Of a stretch of 64,000 nucleotides of DNA, positions 20,101 to 29,453 are shown piece after piece (position 1 is the stretch's first letter; every line of letters starts with the position of its first letter). Origin of the DNA: Metridium senile (Eukaryota; Cnidaria; Anthozoa; Actiniaria; Metridiidae); NCBI GenBank assembly GCA_949775045.1, contig OX459101.1, positions 16,894,180-16,958,179 of the forward strand. Reading direction: 5' to 3'. Under the pieces are notes generated by a model. It had not been told where the DNA came from. It ran no database searches and saw nothing but the letters and a program-made list of their open reading frames with translations. The position numbers and the translations under genes were made by a program.

Positions 20101-23100
20101 GTTTTCGAGCAAAATGGCCTCAAAGTCGGCAATTTCGGCATTTTTCGCAAGCTGCGTGACGAACTGTCTTGGTGGCAAAAACAAGAAAAAAAATTAGTAA
20201 AATATGCCAGTCATAATATAAGAAGGCCATGAAATGTTTTTGAAACTAATAATATTTCGAAATAAAGCGATTTTTTGACACAAAATGAGAAAATAAATAC
20301 CTTTTTTGGAGAAATAGAACGTACGTCTCGAACAAAATGACCGCATTTTGTCGTTTTCGATGGTGAAAAAAAATGTGAAAAAGCCGATTTTCTGTGTGAT
20401 AAAAAAATGTCATTTTTTTCAAAAACTAAGCGAAGACTTATCTTCAGTAGTTACTTTGATTTATAAGATAAAAAATGGGGGTCACCGACCGTTTTTTTGA
20501 GTTATTTAGCTTCAAACATCGAAAATCGGCACGCCTGCTTGTTTATCTTATAGAAGGAAAATCACCCAGGCGTTCCTCATCGCGCGTTTTCGTGCGTAGT
20601 AGGATGCGCGCGAGCATTCCCCGCGAACGTCCTTAAATTCTGTCGTCTAGCAATAATTTGTCTATTCAGTTTGTCATTAAACATTTATGTATAACCCTTT
20701 TATGCGAATCGTTTGATCACCCATTTTAATGATGGCATGTTTGACTTTTCAACAAAACACTCAAGTTCTGGTTTATCCAAAAAGATTACATAATGGATAT
20801 AATTAAATGGTATTAGAACTTCGTGTCGTGCAATTTTCGTCTCAAATCGTACTTGTGATAAAACATTTTGTTATCACTTGTATGATTTCAGACCAAATTG
20901 CACTCCATTCAGTTCTATTACAATTACATGTATGGATAATGAATCTATTTGATTTAGCGCCACCCTTAATCCAGCCGAGAAGCAATGAAGTCGTTATAAA
21001 GGAAGGTGTCACGGCAGTCCTACTCTGTAACGCAACAGCAAATCCCGCTGCAACAATCACTTGGTATCGTGACGAGAAGTTAATAAAAGAAAAGCGTGAC
21101 AGTGGATCATACCGTTACAGTGTCACGCACCGTGACATGACACCCGAAGGTATGTTATAGTTCAAGATATCATTCTTGCGATGTATGGACATATATACTT
21201 ATTTCAAAAAATATTTGTGTATGCTTATGCAACAAGCATCAAGCCAAGCTTGTACGTTAACTTATACAGTCTTTTTTAAATAATTTTTTGTTATATTTAA
21301 TGCTCGTCAAGTTATTGGTTAATTTGATGAAGCTCGTCCTTAAAACTGATTGACTGATTAGCAGAAAAAAATTGAATGAAATGTTCCCAATTTGCTAGTC
21401 ACAATGTAACGATTATGGTTGTAAGTTTCATCAACTAGAATTGTACTTAGATATGTTGCTTTAACGAACAGGGTCTTCAAGAGCTCGATCGTTCTGCCCT
21501 AGTGAAATGCCACAACCATTGATACAAAGCTCTTTGATGATAAAAAACACAAGCGGACTGGATACAGGGACATTTACTTGTAAGGCAACCAATTTCATGG
21601 GTACTTCAAGTCTGGATGTACACATGGTAGTACAAGGTTTGTATGTACGCTATATTTGTAATTTTCACAGTTCTCGTCAATCAGCCCTAGTCTAAAATAT
21701 TCTTTACAATTTGACTACAGCCAGCGGTAATGTGCACACTATCAAAACATTGAAACACTTAAAATTCCGCGGACTGTAATTCTAAAGAATATATCACACG
21801 CTATCGAGGCTAAGGTTATAGTAAAACTGTGAATTGGTCTGACTTTATCAAGCTAAGGTTTACGTACGCGTGTTTAAACATAGCCTCGATACCTATGATC
21901 TACATTGAAATCCTCTCTATACCGAACCCTTAAAAAAACAGAATTATCTTTAGACATCAGTTTTGGTACCAAATTTGTCCGAAACTGCAAATAAAACCTC
22001 AATAAAACGGACCTTCTGCTAAACCGGACATTTCTCTTGGCGCAAACGCTGTTCGATCACTGTTCGTATTTATTCTTAATTTCCAGAGTATGTAAGCTGT
22101 TTTATTATCCCATCCAACATCGCGGTCGTGCAAGGTGAAGATGTGTTGTTTAGCTGCCGCGCCTCTGGTGTGCCACGCCCAATTATCACGTGGTACAGGA
22201 AAGGTGATGGACCATGGCCATCGCAGCACACCGTTGCCATGGGAGATTTACGTATTAAGAATATAAGTAAAGAAGAAGAAGGCACGTTTGTTTGCCAGGC
22301 TGAAAATGTTCTGGGATCGAAAACCACTGAGGCTACTGTTACTGTGAATGGTACGAAACGACAACATTCATGTGTATAATTAAAACGAAGGTGATGAAGA
22401 TGATGATGATAATAATAATGATAAATATATATGAGTAACGATAATGAATATGGCTGAAATTGTTCTGGGATCGAAAACCACTGAGGCTACTGTTACTGTG
22501 AATGGTATGAAACGACGACATTCATGTGTATAATTAAAACGAAGGTGATGAAGATGGTGATGATGATGATAATGATGATAATAATAATGATAAATATATA
22601 TGAATAACGATAATGAATATGGCTGAAATTGTTCTGGGATCGAAAACCACTGAGGCTACTGTTACTGTGAATGGTATGGAACGATTAGGATGAAACAACA
22701 TTCATATGTATAATGAAGGTGATGAAGATGATGATGATGATTATTATGATGATAATAATGATGATAATGATAATGACATTAACAAATATAACACTGATTA
22801 TAATAATTGGTATATCATGACTACAGCGATAATGATCATTTTTGATAAGGATGCATTATGATAATAATAATGATAACGGTGACGATGATAAAAATCATTA
22901 TTAGCAAGACAACGATGATGATGATATTATTTATAATGATGATGATGATAATGATAGTAATAAATATAACGATGATGGTAATGATCATTATCATGACGAC
23001 AATGATAATAGTATTAATGGTAATGATATAATGATAATGATGATAATGATAATAATAATAAATTATTATGAAAGCAATCATTGATGATAAAGATGACGAT

Positions 23101-26100
23101 GACGATGACAATGATATAATGCAAGCATTATATAAAATTCATTTTTTTGGTTGTCTTAGTGTTTCCAAAGTTCCAGTCCTTTCAAGAAGGAGCACTGCTT
23201 ATCAACAATTGTGAAAACCTTATTCTCTCGTGCAATGCAACAGGGTACCCAATACCTGCTATCAAGTGGCAAAAAATCAATGGTACCTTACCAACTGGTC
23301 GCTATTTTTATGATTCTCAGTATCTTCGCATTTCCAATGTCCAGTACGAAGATAAAGGCGAATACGAATGCACTGCAAATAATTCAGTTGGAATCATTAC
23401 AAGCCAAGTCTCCCTTACTGTACAAGGTTAGTAGGATTTATTACATCGCCACTTTTAATTTCGCATCGCATCACATCACACCGCAACGTATTGCATTATA
23501 TCACACCGTATCACACCACATCCAATCGGATCATTTCATATTGGATCACATCACATTGCATTGCATCGCACCAAAAAATATCACATCACATCACATCGGA
23601 TCACTTTACGTAACACCACATCACATCACATTGCATTGCATCGCATCAAAGCACACCACAACACATCATATCACATCACATCACATCACATCGCATCATG
23701 TACATCATATCCCATCATATCGCATCGCATCACATCACATCACATGACATCGTATCACATCACATCACATCATATCGTATCGCATCACATCATATCCCAT
23801 CACATCACATCACATCGTATCACATCACATCCCATCATCTCTTATTGTGATCGCGATCGCATCGCATCACATCCAATCGGATCACATGACATTTTATCCC
23901 ATCGCATGACATCGCATCAGATCGCATCACATTACATCGCATTATATCATATACCATGGCATCACATCACATTGTTTTGTATTGCATGAAAGCTCATCGC
24001 ATCGCAATCCCAACAAGTTTCACTGAGATTTTCGATTAATATTGTGCCTATTTATGCGTTTTGCAGTTCCACCTGTAATTAGTAAGAGGCCAAACTCCAC
24101 GGAATATGGTTTCAAGGGCAAAACACACATATTGGAATTTGGTGTCTTTTCCCTACCAGAAGCAAAAATCACATGGGTATTTCCATCTCATGGCCTGGAA
24201 AGAGAACGATTTCGACAGGAAAATGGCAGCCTTGTCATAGATAACGTCCAGTACAAGGATTCTGGTCTTTACCAAGCAGTTGCCAGGAATTTACTGGGGG
24301 AGGTCAGGGCTAGGATATTTCTTGTTGTACGAGATGCAGGTAATGTCTTACATTGCATCGAGGATTGCACAACCCCAATTTAAATTTATTGGCATATTCG
24401 AAGAACGGGCATTTTCCTGATCAACTGACAAATAGTCTGGAATATATTTAATTTTTAGCTTTCCTTCAATTACTGCATACAAACATTTTAAGTTATTTTA
24501 TAGTAATGTTGTTTATTTTTAATCAATTACTATCAACTTTTTACAGTATCGTTATAAAAAAATGAATTTGCTTTTAAAATTGACTTTTATGTTAATAAAT
24601 AGTACGTAAGAATACACATATAACATGAAATATAATATAACACCACGATATACACAACTGCAACCAGCACAGCGGTTAAATGACCACGCAAATGCGAAAA
24701 AAATAAGTAAAATGATCCTGCACAAATATCTGACATTCTTACGGATTCTATAAAACAAATTATGGAGCAAACGACTTTTATTGCTTTTTTCTCCAAATCC
24801 AAAGAAAAATACAAAAGTGTAAATTAATGGTTATTGGTATTGTGATGCTTATCTGCCAACCATTTATACAATATATTTTTTTTAATTTTCTTTGTTCTAA
24901 TAACAATAGTTGGTACGTTGGCAAAACCATAAGAAAATACAACACTGTACGTCCATCTATATAGGTTTTGTACACGAAGATTCAAGCTTACACTGCAAAA
25001 ACGGCTGAGTAGATGCAACACAGTATATTGCGTTAACCATGCATTCAGGATAACACTTTATAGTGAGTAAACCCAACTCATTATTGAGAGTAAAGTAGAT
25101 GAAGACGCACCATTGAGTACAATGTACTCAATATATTGAGTTTAACCTCACTTTTACTCAATAATGAGTTGTATTTACTCACTATAAAGTGTCATCCTGA
25201 ATGCATGATTAACGCAATATACTGTGTTGTATCTACTCAGCCGTTTTTGCAGTGTATAAATCTAGGGAATTTCTTAAAATTGACTTCAAACACTGTAGTC
25301 CGAAATTCCTGATGTTTACAATAGCAAATTTACCGCTGTGAAAATGTTGCAAAGCATGCATAGTCGTTTGACTGCTGTGATACTGCAACCCAAACATATC
25401 TTAAGGTGTGAAATGAACACGACCTTCCCCTACTACTGGAAACTCATACGATAATCCGAGGTTTAGTGCGACTAATATACTGAAATCATTTTGAAATACT
25501 TTTCATGTTATTTTAGTACCTGCAGTGGTAAGGTCGTTGCAAATGAAACCCGATGTGTCCATCTTTGAAGGAGAGAACGTATCCCAGACGTGCTTTGCAA
25601 TCGGTGTTCCAAAACCACATATGACTTGGAAAGGCGTTAATGAAACGTTTGTATCCGCAAGGAACTTTCAGCTCACATTAACCATAGAAAATGTGACAAC
25701 TAATGACACTGGACAGTATTCTTGCATCGCTTCCAATCAATTTGGCTCTGATCAAAGGCATTTTGAATTGAAGGTCATTAAAAGTAAGTTCAATGATATC
25801 GACATTAACATCTCCAAATAGGTGAGCGTGGTGTTGGTATTAGAGATTTCTCATATAATAGCAAGATTTCTGACGCATTTGACGGAGTTTTTACGCACCA
25901 AGTATTTCATTTGCATAACAACGATCTCATTGTGTTTGAGCAAACAACTTCTTTAATTAACTAACACTAAAACACATTTATTTGCAATTTTTTTTAATAC
26001 ACAAGATAACGTATTTAGTAAAAAAGTGCTGGGACTGACTTATAATAATAATAATGATAATCATATAAACATCCGTTCATTACAATTACATATCTTTCTC

Positions 26101-28515
26101 CATTTTATCGAAGAGTCCCTGCATTCTTTGCAAAGTTGTAAGTGCCGTTTGACACATCATGTTGTGGCTTTCTAGAGTAGGGGAGAGGTTCGGCGCTGTC
26201 GTCACCACTGTTTTCATCACTTTCTTCTGTTTTGTTTCCGCTTTTTTCCGCCTTTTGTCATCTAGCGCTTTGGCTCTCCTTTCTTTTGGAGTTCGCTTCA
26301 CTGCGTATTTCATGTCAGAGTCACTCTCTTCACTTTCTGATATAGTGAGACTTTGTTTTTTTCTCTTCTGTAGATGTTTTGAATTTAAAAAACATAACCA
26401 CTGTAACTCGCAGATTTATCCTCGGGTTCCTGGTTGTCATTTACATTCCGGATGCACTTTTGCATCAGATTGATGATGGTACCTTTTTTCGACCTTTCAT
26501 AGTACTGCTTCACAGGAGAGGATACTTCATCCGATAAGGAAATTAGTCTCTTTACCTCCTGTGGCACTGCCTCCATCCCCTTCGTACAATTTTTACAAAA
26601 TAAAATCACTCTAAATTATGCTCAATACTAGCCTTGCAATTGATTGTAAACATTGATTTCATAATTCTCATTCCGTGTTCACTGTTATTATACAGTTAAA
26701 CATTGAAATTTCAACTGCTGAAAACAAATGAATAATAATATTTAATCACGTGTCACTTGTTGTAGTGTTAATCTCTTCTTCACTGGGACAACGTTAATGG
26801 CATTAATTGTATCAGTTGCTATAGAAAAGGAGAGAGATAAAACCTGTGGTATGCATGGTTATTGTTTCTCGATATGAGCGTTTCTTGCTTGACTGCGGGC
26901 TGTACAAATTCTAAAAGATATATCACATGTTATCAAGGTTTCGACTAGCACTGTGCAATGAACAATTTGAAAGTAATATTTCCAAGTTGCTGAAGAATTG
27001 CACAGGGTAACAGAGGCTGTCTCCCATTGTTTTTGCTACGCACAACATTGTACAAATTAGAGTTCGGTTCTACTTTTCGGAACTTAGTAACTTGCAACGC
27101 CACATTTCATTGCGAGACAAGTGCTGAGAGAAATGCACAGTATAACGTCGACCTTGTTCCCAGGTCCTTTTTCTGTCCCATCTATAATCGCAAAGAAAAT
27201 CATTGGTAGCGAGATTACAGAAGTCTACAATAAATCATTCAAGAGTGCAAGAGTGTTGAAAATTGGAAAATAACCTCGAATTGTAAGTTGGTAGATTTAG
27301 AAGATTTAAAAACATATTGTCTTGGTCTTTTCTAGGATGGGTGAATGTGAATTTGAATAATTATTATCGCCATTGGGGAAGGCAATACAGATATAAATCA
27401 TTCAGCCGTTCAACTGGCCAAGTGACATCATACAACTATCCAAACGCATATCCCTCGAGCAGGCAGGACACTTGGAAATTGACTTCTAACACTAGAATCA
27501 AACTCGAATTTCTTAAATTCGAAACCGAAAGGTGCTGCGATAAAGTGAAAGTCTACGACGGTAGCTCAACCTCGTCTAAATCGCTCGGTGAATTCAGCGG
27601 AGAGAGCCTTCCACCGACAATCATCAGTTCATCTACAGACCTTTACATCACCTTTTATACAGATGGTTCTAAAGGAAGATCTGGATTTCTAGCTATTTAC
27701 TCATGTAAGTAATATTTAAGAAATAGAAAACTTGAAATGCGAAGAGGAGTGCTTTTGAACACTTCTCGAGTATTCTAACAATCCCCAAGTTTATTTATTT
27801 ATTAAACTTCGTCCGAAGACAGGCGCCCACAACAGCATAACCAATTACATAACCAATTACTGTGCTTTATAACTGCATACAACACAGAAAGCAAGTTTTC
27901 TATTTCTTTTATAAAAAAAGAAAATGATATATTTGATCAACAAGCAAATGCGCTATCATAAAGCACGCACGTCAGCCAATCAGAATACGTGATTTCAAAC
28001 AGTAACTTCATAACGTGTCAATCTATATCAGTAGCCTTCTAAGAATCCCAAACGAAACATTCAGATGTACAATGTGACAGACAACCAGACAGCAAGGCAA
28101 GAAACCATACCCTATCCACTAAACACATTAGCAAATATATAGAGGATATTACATGAGCGCGCGGAGATACGAATGTTATCTTCGAGTGTTGAATAGATCT
28201 CTCACGAGTGAGCGCAGCGAATTCAACACGAGAAGATAAAATTTGTATCTCCAAGCGACCATGTAATGTTCTGTTTATTATATAAACTCATGACAAATGA
28301 AATAGCAATAGTTTTATCAAGATATGCATCAAAAAATATTAAAAATCTTAACAAATAGATGGTAACGTGTTATTTCACTTTTTCGCGCGGGAGATCACCT
28401 GATATTTCACTGAAGTTTATATAATAAAAAGAGATCTCCCACCCTTCTCCCCTCCCCAAAACGTGATTGATGTAGTATTGGTCATAATTGTATTTCTTTT
28501 TCAGCGATCATCTGA
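13780..28515 (+). CDS. Gene C: type II membrane protein, collagen neck, five Ig domains, CUB tip (about 799 aa)
   Basis: The twelve-exon model is 13780-14175, 15829-15903, 18220-18274, 18399-18464, 20958-21149, 21472-21636, 22087-22350, 23160-23426, 24067-24339, 25517-25783, 27336-27704 and 28505-28515. Lengths sum to 2400 bases (799 codons plus stop). Introns 1 and 2 are phase 0, the rest phase 1. The domain order is as in gene B except that the last module is CUB instead of SRCR, and the stalk is much shorter. Its first two exons correspond to the single first exon of B. The introns are swollen by mobile elements (intron 2 over 2.3 kb, the neck-Ig1 intron about 2.5 kb) and by simple repeats. 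A recognition or adhesion role is inferred from domain content only. Confidence 0.83.
14505..15640. mobile_element. Probable degenerate inverted-repeat element, gene C intron 1
   Basis: CATCGCCAACTATTCCGG at about 14595 is matched by an imperfect reverse complement at about 15570-15592 (CCGGAATAGTTGTCGATG). The left flank (TTTGACTACAGCCCG) recurs near 21708 and, more loosely, near 26890, suggesting a dispersed repeat family. The limits are approximate. Confidence 0.4.
15994..16856. mobile_element. Inverted-repeat element, gene C intron 2 (outer)
   Basis: The left end (AAGGGAGCACGGCAGACTG ... GATCTTTTGAAAG) and right end (CTTTCAAAAGATCGATTC ... GCCGTGCTCCCTT) are inverted copies. Inside is a second inverted pair around CACGGGTGAAAAACGCAC (16336 and about 16603) and the hairpin at 16090-16276. 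Confidence 0.75.
16090..16276. repeat. Near-perfect 82-bp-arm hairpin
   Basis: TACACCTACTTGCAAGAGCG through TTTAATTT... is followed after about 23 bases by an almost exact reverse complement ending CTTGCAAGTAGGTGTA. It is nested in the element at 15994-16856. The high arm identity suggests recent insertion. Confidence 0.85.
16929..18200. other. Gene C intron 2, remainder
   Basis: No exon was seen. A small inverted pair (CAGGCAGCTCAAGCAATGTA near 16903 and its complement near 17050) and two related direct copies (AAAAAAGAGAAGCTTA near 17366 and 17541, each followed by a CACCCCCTGCCTAA-like or CATCCCCTACCTAA-like motif) indicate decayed repeats. Confidence 0.4.
18220..18464 (+). CDS. Gene C exons 3-4: Cys linker and collagen neck
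   Basis: Exon 18220-18274 reads DYLLSNKKAASGKCKILK. Exon 18399-18464 reads GQKGDKGSVGQQGERCCAG and ends TSFG. The neck has about five Gly-X-Y triplets and a Cys pair, similar to B and D but with two extra triplets. Donors are GTAAAG and GTAAGT; phase 1. Confidence 0.82.
19050..19400. repeat. Dispersed repeat, copy 1
   Basis: This stretch (GAGTTTATATAATAAACAGAAC, CATTACATG, CGCTTGGA, CTCACTCGTGAGAT) recurs in inverted orientation at about 28130-28440, in the last intron of gene C. It is probably a shared non-autonomous element. Confidence 0.6.
19983..20636. mobile_element. MITE with TTAAGGACGTTCGCGG ends
   Basis: The left end TTAAGGACGTTCGCGG and right end CCGCGAACGTCCTTAA are perfect inverted copies. 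The interior repeats GGGGGTCACCGACC twice (near 20083 and 20475). It is non-coding and lies in the neck-to-Ig1 intron of gene C. The TTAAG edge is shared with the elements at 8373, 39668 and 54468. Confidence 0.8.
20958..21636 (+). CDS. Gene C exons 5-6: Ig-like domain 1, split
   Basis: Exon 20958-21149 holds AVLLCNATANPAATITWYRD (first Cys and Trp). Exon 21472-21636 holds DTGTFTCKATNFMG (second Cys) and ends MVVQG. The split is at the same place as in B, D and E. Confidence 0.87.
22087..22350 (+). CDS. Gene C exon 7: Ig-like domain 2
   Basis: VLFSCRASGVPRPIITWYRK and EEEGTFVCQAENVLG carry the Cys-Trp-Cys core. It is far closer to Ig2 of B and D than Ig1 or Ig3 of this gene are to theirs. 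The exon starts after TTAATTTCCAG; the donor AATG/GTACGA differs from the GTATG/GTAAG of the paralogues, and extra copies of the exon end lie downstream. Confidence 0.88.
22299..22740 (+). repeat. Exon-end and splice-donor triplication
   Basis: About 50 bases of the Ig2 exon end with its donor (GCTGAAAATGTTCTGGG ... ACTGTGAATGGTA) recur at about 22452 and 22621, spaced 153 and 169 bases. Each copy is followed by CATTCA..TGTATAAT and GATGAAGATGATG-type repeats. The two downstream copies are intronic duplicates with intact GT donors. Confidence 0.9.
22560..23125. repeat. GAT/AAT-rich simple repeat tract
   Basis: Irregular GATGATAATAATGAT repeats fill the rest of the Ig2-Ig3 intron of gene C. 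Open frames here on either strand are by-products of the repeat. Confidence 0.9.
23160..23426 (+). CDS. Gene C exon 8: Ig-like domain 3
   Basis: LILSCNATGYPIPAIKWQK and DKGEYECTANNSVG give the Cys-Trp-Cys core; the exon ends LTVQG. It is clearly orthologous in position to Ig3 of B and D but much more diverged than Ig2. Confidence 0.88.
23455..24005. repeat. Pentanucleotide CATCA/CATCG-type satellite
   Basis: About 550 bp of degenerate ATCAC/ATCGC units in the Ig3-Ig4 intron of gene C. It translates to His/Ile/Thr/Ser runs in several frames, which are not genes. Confidence 0.92.
24067..24339 (+). CDS. Gene C exon 9: Ig-like domain 4 without cysteines
   Basis: KTHILEFGVFSLPEAKITW and KDSGLYQAVARNLLGEV show the Ig fold pattern with both cysteine positions replaced. 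The second half, including FRQENGSLVIDNVQYKDSG, is almost identical to B. Donor GCAG/GTAATG, phase 1. Confidence 0.85.
24340..25516. other. Gene C intron 9
   Basis: AT-rich intron with no recognised exon; it holds the foldback element at 24989-25256. The rest, about 24400-24985, shows nothing I can name. Confidence 0.5.
24989..25256. mobile_element. Foldback MITE with ~100-bp arms and TA flanks
   Basis: It begins TACACTGCAAAAACGG and ends CCGTTTTTGCAGTGTA. The arms pair for about 100 bp (GCATTCAGGATAACACTTTA on the left, its near complement TAAAGTGTCATCCTGAATGC on the right). The TA at each edge is the likely target duplication of a mariner-like element. Confidence 0.85.
25517..25783 (+). 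CDS. Gene C exon 10: Ig-like domain 5
   Basis: VSQTCFAIGVPKPHMTWKG and DTGQYSCIASNQFG carry the Cys-Trp-Cys core. Acceptor TTATTTTAG, donor AAAA/GTAAGT, phase 1. It corresponds to the fifth Ig exon of B (10771) and D (33805). Confidence 0.87.
26086..26609 (-). pseudogene. Antisense coding-like fragment inside gene C intron 10 (unknown family)
   Basis: On the minus strand an open stretch from 26609 to 26385 (LCNNLM-free start; includes VKQYYERSKKGTIINLMQK and NQEPEDKSASYSG) is followed, after a short interruption or possible intron, by a Ser/Glu-rich then very basic stretch to 26086 (TPKERRAKALDDKRRKKAE, ending MQGLFDKMEKDM). Composition and length exceed those of other noise frames nearby. 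It may be a decayed transposon accessory protein or a retrocopy. I do not recognise the family. Confidence 0.35.
27336..27704 (+). CDS. Gene C exon 11: CUB domain
   Basis: Acceptor CTTGGTCTTTTCTAG, donor TCAT/GTAAGT, phase 1. The CUB pattern is TSYNYPNAYPSSRQDTWKL, LEFLKFETERCCDKVKVYDG, GESLPPTIISSSTDLYITF, TDGSKGRSGFLAIYS. It lacks the first two CUB cysteines (TW where CxW is usual) but keeps a Cys pair before the VYDG motif, the opposite of gene A. CUB domains often bind proteins or glycans in a calcium-dependent way; the acidic residues needed are present. Confidence 0.9.
28130..28440. repeat. Dispersed repeat, copy 2 (spans the last intron of gene C)
   Basis: An inverted relative of 19050-19400: it includes ATCTCTCACGAGTGAGCGCAG, CGCTTGGAGATAC-type ends and GTTTATTATATAAACTC. 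It also folds on itself (GAGATACGAATGTTATCTTC against GAAGATAAAATTTGTATCTC). Confidence 0.6.
28505..28515 (+). CDS. Gene C exon 12: terminal mini-exon
   Basis: TTTCTTTTTCAG precedes CGATCATCTGA. The phase 1 join to the CUB exon gives S-I-I then stop. It makes the full coding sum divisible by three. Without splicing the CUB exon would end two codons later in TAA. Confidence 0.55.
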
Positions 28516-29453
28516 TAACAAAGAACCGTGCAATGGCCAAAAGAAAGCTGCTCAACACTACATTGATTCAACTTATTGAGCTCATTATTTTTGCTGCTTG
28601 AAATCTAAGAATCCTTAGCTTTAGAATTTTACAATAGTAGACCTGTTTAAATTACAAATAGCGAACTTGCACATGGATAGCCTCAATTCAGATAAAATTC
28701 AAATTTGTTTTCTATTGTGAAACGATAACACTTTTTCGTGCTTTGCTTGGAATTTGTGAATACTTTAACACCAATTTGTGCAAACGTGATTTTTGTCAAG
28801 TAGTACAGCGGCACTTTACATTATGAAACTTGAGTATACACCTTATTCCAAACTGGCTGACTGGTCCTTGATTTCTCGTTTTCATGAAATTATTCTCCTC
28901 TTTTAAATTCACTCAAGCTCAAAGACAAAAGAATAATTTCATGAGAGTGAGGCATCAAGGGCCAATGGAACAAAAGTGGCCATTTTGGAATAAGATGTAT
29001 TACACTGTCTAAGTAAGTCAAATGCAGAATCGAGTCGCGGCCTGGGTCGAGTTAAGTTCCGCAAAGGCGTCACTCCATTTCGCAACTGATGCCACACTAT
29101 CAAACGACTTTGCAGGACGAGGGTCGGCCCAGGATATATTTTTTAGCTTTGAACATTGGTGTAGTTTTTGATGTTTTTTTTAGGGTTATAAAACTTGTTC
29201 TTTTTCTTGATATAACAATAATAATTTACGAATTTTGATATCACTTTTTAATAAGCAAAACTTATTAAGATTAGTTAGTACTATTAATAATTTAACAATA
29301 AATGACATTTTATTCAATTGTTTTACTGCTTGTTTTGTATCATTAATACTTTTAATGTTGTAAAGATGTCCCTTTGATAACATACTTTTATAAAATAGCC
29401 AGACGGAGGATCCTTAAGAAAAACTATTACTCCATACACCTTTGACATAATGA
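28516..29453. other. Region between C and the open part of D
   Basis: A small inverted pair (about 28845-28990: TATTCCAAACTGGCTGACTGG against CCAATGGAACAAAAGTGGCC...TTGGAATAAG) is present. The membrane-anchor sequence found in B and C is absent here, as is any start codon in frame with D; TGA at 29451-29453 closes that frame. Confidence 0.5.

Noticed and set aside
23211..23989. Open frames rich in His, Ile, Thr and Ser
   Set aside because: Translations of the pentanucleotide satellite and of the Ig3 exon in the wrong frame.
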